16,697 nucleotides of DNA, from contig JANWHR010000020.1 of NCBI GenBank assembly GCA_025450355.1, positions 1 through 16,697 on the forward strand. The letters run 5' to 3'. The stretch's first letter is position 1; each line of letters opens with the position of its first letter. The position numbers were made by a program, and so were the translations under genes. Shown here one piece after another: positions 13,834-16,697 of the stretch. This DNA comes from Micropepsaceae bacterium. GTDB lineage: Bacteria > Pseudomonadota > Alphaproteobacteria > Micropepsales > Micropepsaceae. The notes below the pieces were generated by a model that worked only from the letters and a program-made list of their open reading frames with translations, was not told the origin of the DNA and ran no database searches.

Positions 13834-15732
13834 ATGTGTGGAATAGCAGGCTTCCTTGAATTTTCCGGAAAACCGCCGTCGCGCGCCGAAGTGGAGGCGA
13901 TGACCGCGCGTGTCCGCCATCGCGGTCCCGATGGGCATGGGGTGCATCTGCAAGCACCGGTGGCGCTCGGTCACCGGCGTCTGTCGATCATCGATCTCGT
14001 CTCCGGCGCCCAGCCGATGTCCAGTGAGGATGAGCAGATCTGGGTGACCTACAATGGTGAATTGTACAATTTCCGCGAATTGCGCGACCGGCTTAAAGCG
14101 GCGGGCCACACATTCCGGACCGCATCCGATACGGAAGTAATCGTGCACGCCTGGGAAGAGTGGGGCGAGAAATGCGTGGAGTACTTCCGTGGAATGTTCG
14201 CCTTTGCCATCGCGGATTACCACCGGCGAGTGCTGTTCCTCGCGCGCGATCATCTGGGGATCAAACCGCTTTATTATTTCAAAACACCGGAGCGGTTCGC
14301 CTTTGCATCCGAGTTGCACGCGTTGCGCGCAGTTGCCGATTGTCCGGACCAAATCGATCCAAAGGCCATCGACGAATATCTGTTCCTGCTTTACGTGCCT
14401 CCACCCAATACGATCTACCGCGATGTGTGGAAACTGCCCCCTGCGCATCGCCTGACAATCGCGTTCGACGGCAGAACAACGGGGCCCGAGCCCTATTGGA
14501 AGCTGCGGTTCCAGCCACAGCCAGGAATTTCCTTCGACGAGTGGACCGAGCGGCTGGAATTTGTCCTGCGGGATTCTGTGCGCGCGCACCTGATGTCGGA
14601 TGTTCCGTTCGGCGCTTTTCTGTCGGGCGGAATTGATTCGACCGCCGTGGTCGGCCTGATGAGCAGGGAACTGGCCGAGCCGGTGAGGACATTTTCCATC
14701 GGGTTCGAGGAAGCGGAATTCAACGAACTGGATTATGCGCGCGATGCCGCAAGGGTCTTTCGCACCGAACATCATGAGGAGATCGTCCGCGCCGATGGAG
14801 TTTCAATTCTGCCGGAACTGGTGCGGCATTTCGGGGAACCATTCGGCGACAGTTCGGCGATCCCGACCTATTTCGTATCGCGACTGGCGCGCCGGCACGT
14901 CACGATGGCCCTGACCGGAGACGGCGGCGATGAATCATTCCTGGGATATGGCCGTTATTTCGGCTGGCACGACTGGATCAATCCGGCGCTGCGCAAGAGA
15001 GTGGCCTGGAAGCGACTGCTGAGGCCCGCGCTTCAGCGATTGGCGCCGCAGCGATTTCCCGCACGACGATCGGTAACTCCCCGGGAATGGTTGCCCTGGA
15101 TTTCCGGAATTGATACGCAGACCCGGCGCCAGATCTGGCGCCCCGAATATGCAGGTCTCGTTGACGAGCCGATCGCCCAGATTCACGACATCCTGCACGA
15201 CGCAGAAGACGTCAGTCCTGAGCAGATCGGTCAGTTCGTCGATTATCACACCTATCTGCCAAACGACATTCTGACCAAAGTCGATATATCGGGCATGATT
15301 CACAGCCTGGAGACGCGGACGCCGTTGACCGACGTTCGCGTTGCGGAATTTGCGGCAACCATCCCGTGGAAGATGAATCTGCGCAGGAATGGGCGCGGCG
15401 AGTGGACAGGCAAACATTTGCTGAAGCGTATCATCGGCCGGAATTTTGGGCCGGAATTCCTGGAGAGAAAGAAGACCGGATTTGGCATTCCGCTGAACCA
15501 CTGGTTTGCACCCGGCGGTGCCCTGCGGGAAGAGTTGACGGACCGGCTGTTCTCGCCGCGCGCGAACATCTACGGCTATTTTGAGCCCGAAGCCGTGCAG
15601 CGGCTGGTGACCGAACATCGTCTCCGTGAAAATGACAACTCGCAGCGGCTTTGGCAGTTGCTGTTTCTCGAAACCTGGCTCGATCAGGCGCGGGAATCCG
15701 AAACCCGGGCGCCTGTGGCGGTCGTGGCCTGA
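13834..15732 (+). CDS. AsnB-type glutamine-hydrolysing asparagine synthase / amidotransferase
   Basis: A full-length 632-residue two-domain enzyme. The class II glutaminase domain (about 1-220) starts with MCGIAGF, where C2 is the nucleophile after removal of Met. It continues with RHRGPDGHG (28-36), LGHRRLSIIDL (45-55) and YNGELYNF (73-80). The synthetase domain has the ATP pyrophosphatase loop SGGIDS (264-269), LTGDGGDE (360-367) and SLETRTPLTD (491-500). In glycan clusters such proteins (for example WbpS) are thought to turn a uronic acid carboxylate into an amide with glutamine and ATP, which would suit a diacetamido-uronic acid here. Housekeeping asparagine synthesis cannot be excluded from sequence. 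The start is fixed by the need for Cys2. No clear ribosome site precedes it. The region upstream is the divergent intergenic region, so it may begin a new transcript that continues into the GT4 gene 25 bases downstream. Confidence 0.92.
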   Translation: MCGIAGFLEFSGKPPSRAEVEAMTARVRHRGPDGHGVHLQAPVALGHRRLSIIDLVSGAQPMSSEDEQIWVTYNGELYNFRELRDRLKAAGHTFRTASDTEVIVHAWEEWGEKCVEYFRGMFAFAIADYHRRVLFLARDHLGIKPLYYFKTPERFAFASELHALRAVADCPDQIDPKAIDEYLFLLYVPPPNTIYRDVWKLPPAHRLTIAFDGRTTGPEPYWKLRFQPQPGISFDEWTERLEFVLRDSVRAHLMSDVPFGAFLSGGIDSTAVVGLMSRELAEPVRTFSIGFEEAEFNELDYARDAARVFRTEHHEEIVRADGVSILPELVRHFGEPFGDSSAIPTYFVSRLARRHVTMALTGDGGDESFLGYGRYFGWHDWINPALRKRVAWKRLLRPALQRLAPQRFPARRSVTPREWLPWISGIDTQTRRQIWRPEYAGLVDEPIAQIHDILHDAEDVSPEQIGQFVDYHTYLPNDILTKVDISGMIHSLETRTPLTDVRVAEFAATIPWKMNLRRNGRGEWTGKHLLKRIIGRNFGPEFLERKKTGFGIPLNHWFAPGGALREELTDRLFSPRANIYGYFEPEAVQRLVTEHRLRENDNSQRLWQLLFLETWLDQARESETRAPVAVVA

Positions 15733-15757
15733 TCCGCGGCTTGCGATCCGTGGTTCC

Positions 15758-16697
15758 GTGAAGGTCCTGCATTTCAGTGCAATGGATGGCCACACGGGGG
15801 CGGGAGTCGCCGCCGCGCGCATTCACGAGGGCCTGCTCGCCCGGGGAATCGATTCGCGCTTCTGTGTCGTTCATCGCACGTCCTCGCTTCGCAATTCTTT
15901 CACGCCATCAATCAGTCTTCTCGGCCGCGCGGCACGGAAGGCGAGGCATGCGGTAGATGGCTGGATGCTTCGGCCTTATGCGGCACGATATGATTACGTG
16001 CTCTCCACCGGTTCTTGCGGTTTCGACATTTCCCGAATTGCGCGCCAGGAACAGCCGGATCTCGTGCAACTCCACTGGATCGGCGGCAATTCATTCAGGC
16101 TTTCCAGCCTTGAGAGCATTCGCGCACCGGTGGTGTGGCGTCTGTCGGACCAGTGGCCGTTTTGCGGTCTACAGCACCTTGAGCCTGAGCGCATGGCCTA
16201 CGCGAAACCACCGCGAAGCGCAGGCTGGCTGGAAGGAAGGTCGGCTTTACCCGAGCGCGTGCGTCTGCGGAAGTTGCGGACGTATAACCTGATACAACGG
16301 CTGGTTCTGGTCTGTCCCAGCCGCTGGCTGGAAGCCGAGACCAGGAACAGCGCGCTGCTGGGAAATCGCCGGATCGAGCTGATCCCCACCAGTTGCGACA
16401 CGGATCTGTTCTCGCCGAAGGACCGGAATGCCTGCCGCGCCGCAATCGGAATTTCAGAACACGGCTTCATCGTGCTGGTTGGCGCGACCAGCATGCGCAC
16501 GAAGTGGAAGGGCATGGACCTGTTCGTCGATGCCATGTCCAAATTCTTCGGCAATGCGCCGGACGCGCCACTGGAGATTCTGACCTTTGGTCACGATCCT
16601 TTTGACGCGCCGGTGCTGAATGGACGGGTTCGAATCACGCATCTCGGTCCCGTGAAAGACCGGCGTCTGATGGCCATCCTGTATAATGCGGCGGACC
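15758..16697 (+). CDS. WcaC-like GT4 family glycosyltransferase, cut by the window edge
   Basis: An open frame of 313 codons that runs off the window without a stop, so the C-terminal donor domain is incomplete. The start KVLHFSAMDGHTGAGVAAAR (2-21), then LVQLHWIGGNS, VVWRLSDQWPFCG and VLVCPSRWLEAETRNS, follow the pattern of colanic-acid-type GT4 enzymes (WcaC and relatives). The donor-domain start ELIPTSCDTDLFSPKD and the GATSMRTKWKGMDLF segment are also in place. The EX7E motif would lie beyond the edge. GTG 15758 is chosen because it precedes strand 1 directly; ATG 15782 would remove it. No strong ribosome site is seen. The gene follows asnB by 25 bases on the same strand and is probably co-transcribed. 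It is not closely similar to the three tandem GT4 genes, so it likely makes a different linkage. Confidence 0.85.
   Translation, partial: MKVLHFSAMDGHTGAGVAAARIHEGLLARGIDSRFCVVHRTSSLRNSFTPSISLLGRAARKARHAVDGWMLRPYAARYDYVLSTGSCGFDISRIARQEQPDLVQLHWIGGNSFRLSSLESIRAPVVWRLSDQWPFCGLQHLEPERMAYAKPPRSAGWLEGRSALPERVRLRKLRTYNLIQRLVLVCPSRWLEAETRNSALLGNRRIELIPTSCDTDLFSPKDRNACRAAIGISEHGFIVLVGATSMRTKWKGMDLFVDAMSKFFGNAPDAPLEILTFGHDPFDAPVLNGRVRITHLGPVKDRRLMAILYNAAD

Noticed and set aside
13729..14775. 348-codon minus-strand frame opposite the asnB-like gene
   Set aside because: It lies over the highly conserved glutaminase domain and has no motif of its own, so it is a shadow of that gene.
1..16697. CRISPR array, tRNA or rRNA genes, insertion sequence, toxin-antitoxin or defence genes
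   Set aside because: I found no regularly spaced repeats, no transposase or integrase motifs, no recognisable RNA-gene sequence, and every substantial frame fits glycan biosynthesis.

Overview
The window is a dense, GC-rich bacterial gene cluster for a surface or secreted polysaccharide (O-antigen, capsule or exopolysaccharide type). It holds 14 substantial genes in 16.7 kb. Every gene except one lies on the + strand, and gaps are small or negative. Stop/start overlaps at 2824-2827, 8971-8974 and 10104-10107 and a 28-bp overlap at 7138-7165 point to an operon. The sequence contains no RNA gene, insertion sequence, CRISPR array or phage gene. It has no ribosomal or housekeeping marker, so the taxon cannot be named. 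GC-rich codon use and the sugar-nucleotide and glycosyltransferase families suggest a Gram-negative bacterium of proteobacterial or acidobacterial type, but this is inference.

Layout. (1) 46-2827: three different methyltransferases in a row, namely TylF/MycF-like, CmcI-like with an extra N-terminal region, and a generic class I SAM methyltransferase. (2) 2824-6525: three tandem, clearly paralogous GT4 glycosyltransferases; the third seems to start at a rare ATT codon. (3) 6545-7165: a left-handed beta-helix N-acetyltransferase of the WbpD/WlbB type with a C-terminal zinc ribbon. (4) 7138-8974: a Dpm1-like GT2 and a multi-pass YbhN/AglD-like membrane protein. (5) 8971-11141: a DegT/DnrJ/EryC1/StrS aminotransferase and a Gfo/Idh/MocA oxidoreductase. 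(6) 11179-12891: a large polytopic GT-C-like protein. (7) 12897-13712: the only minus-strand gene, a fourth methyltransferase, convergent with the GT-C gene and divergent from the next gene. (8) 13834-15732: an AsnB-type glutamine amidotransferase. (9) 15758 to the window end: a WcaC-like GT4, cut by the edge.

How the genes could work together (inference). The oxidoreductase, aminotransferase and acetyltransferase form the usual trio for converting a UDP-N-acetylhexosamine or its uronic acid into a 2,3-diacetamido sugar. The AsnB-like protein could amidate a uronic acid. The GT4 enzymes would assemble the repeat unit on a lipid carrier. The GT2, YbhN-like and GT-C proteins could form a polyprenyl-phosphate-sugar route for adding a residue on the periplasmic side. 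Four methyltransferases predict an unusually methylated glycan. No Wzx flippase, Wzy polymerase, ABC exporter, initiating phosphoglycosyltransferase or UDP-GlcNAc 6-dehydrogenase is present, so the cluster very probably continues past both edges.

No gene-free stretch exceeds 300 bases. The longest, 13713-13833, is a divergent intergenic region with a perfect 8-bp inverted repeat. I see no evidence of a wholly new system. The most distinctive points are the ATT start, the GT4 triplication, the methyltransferase load and the inverted methyltransferase gene.
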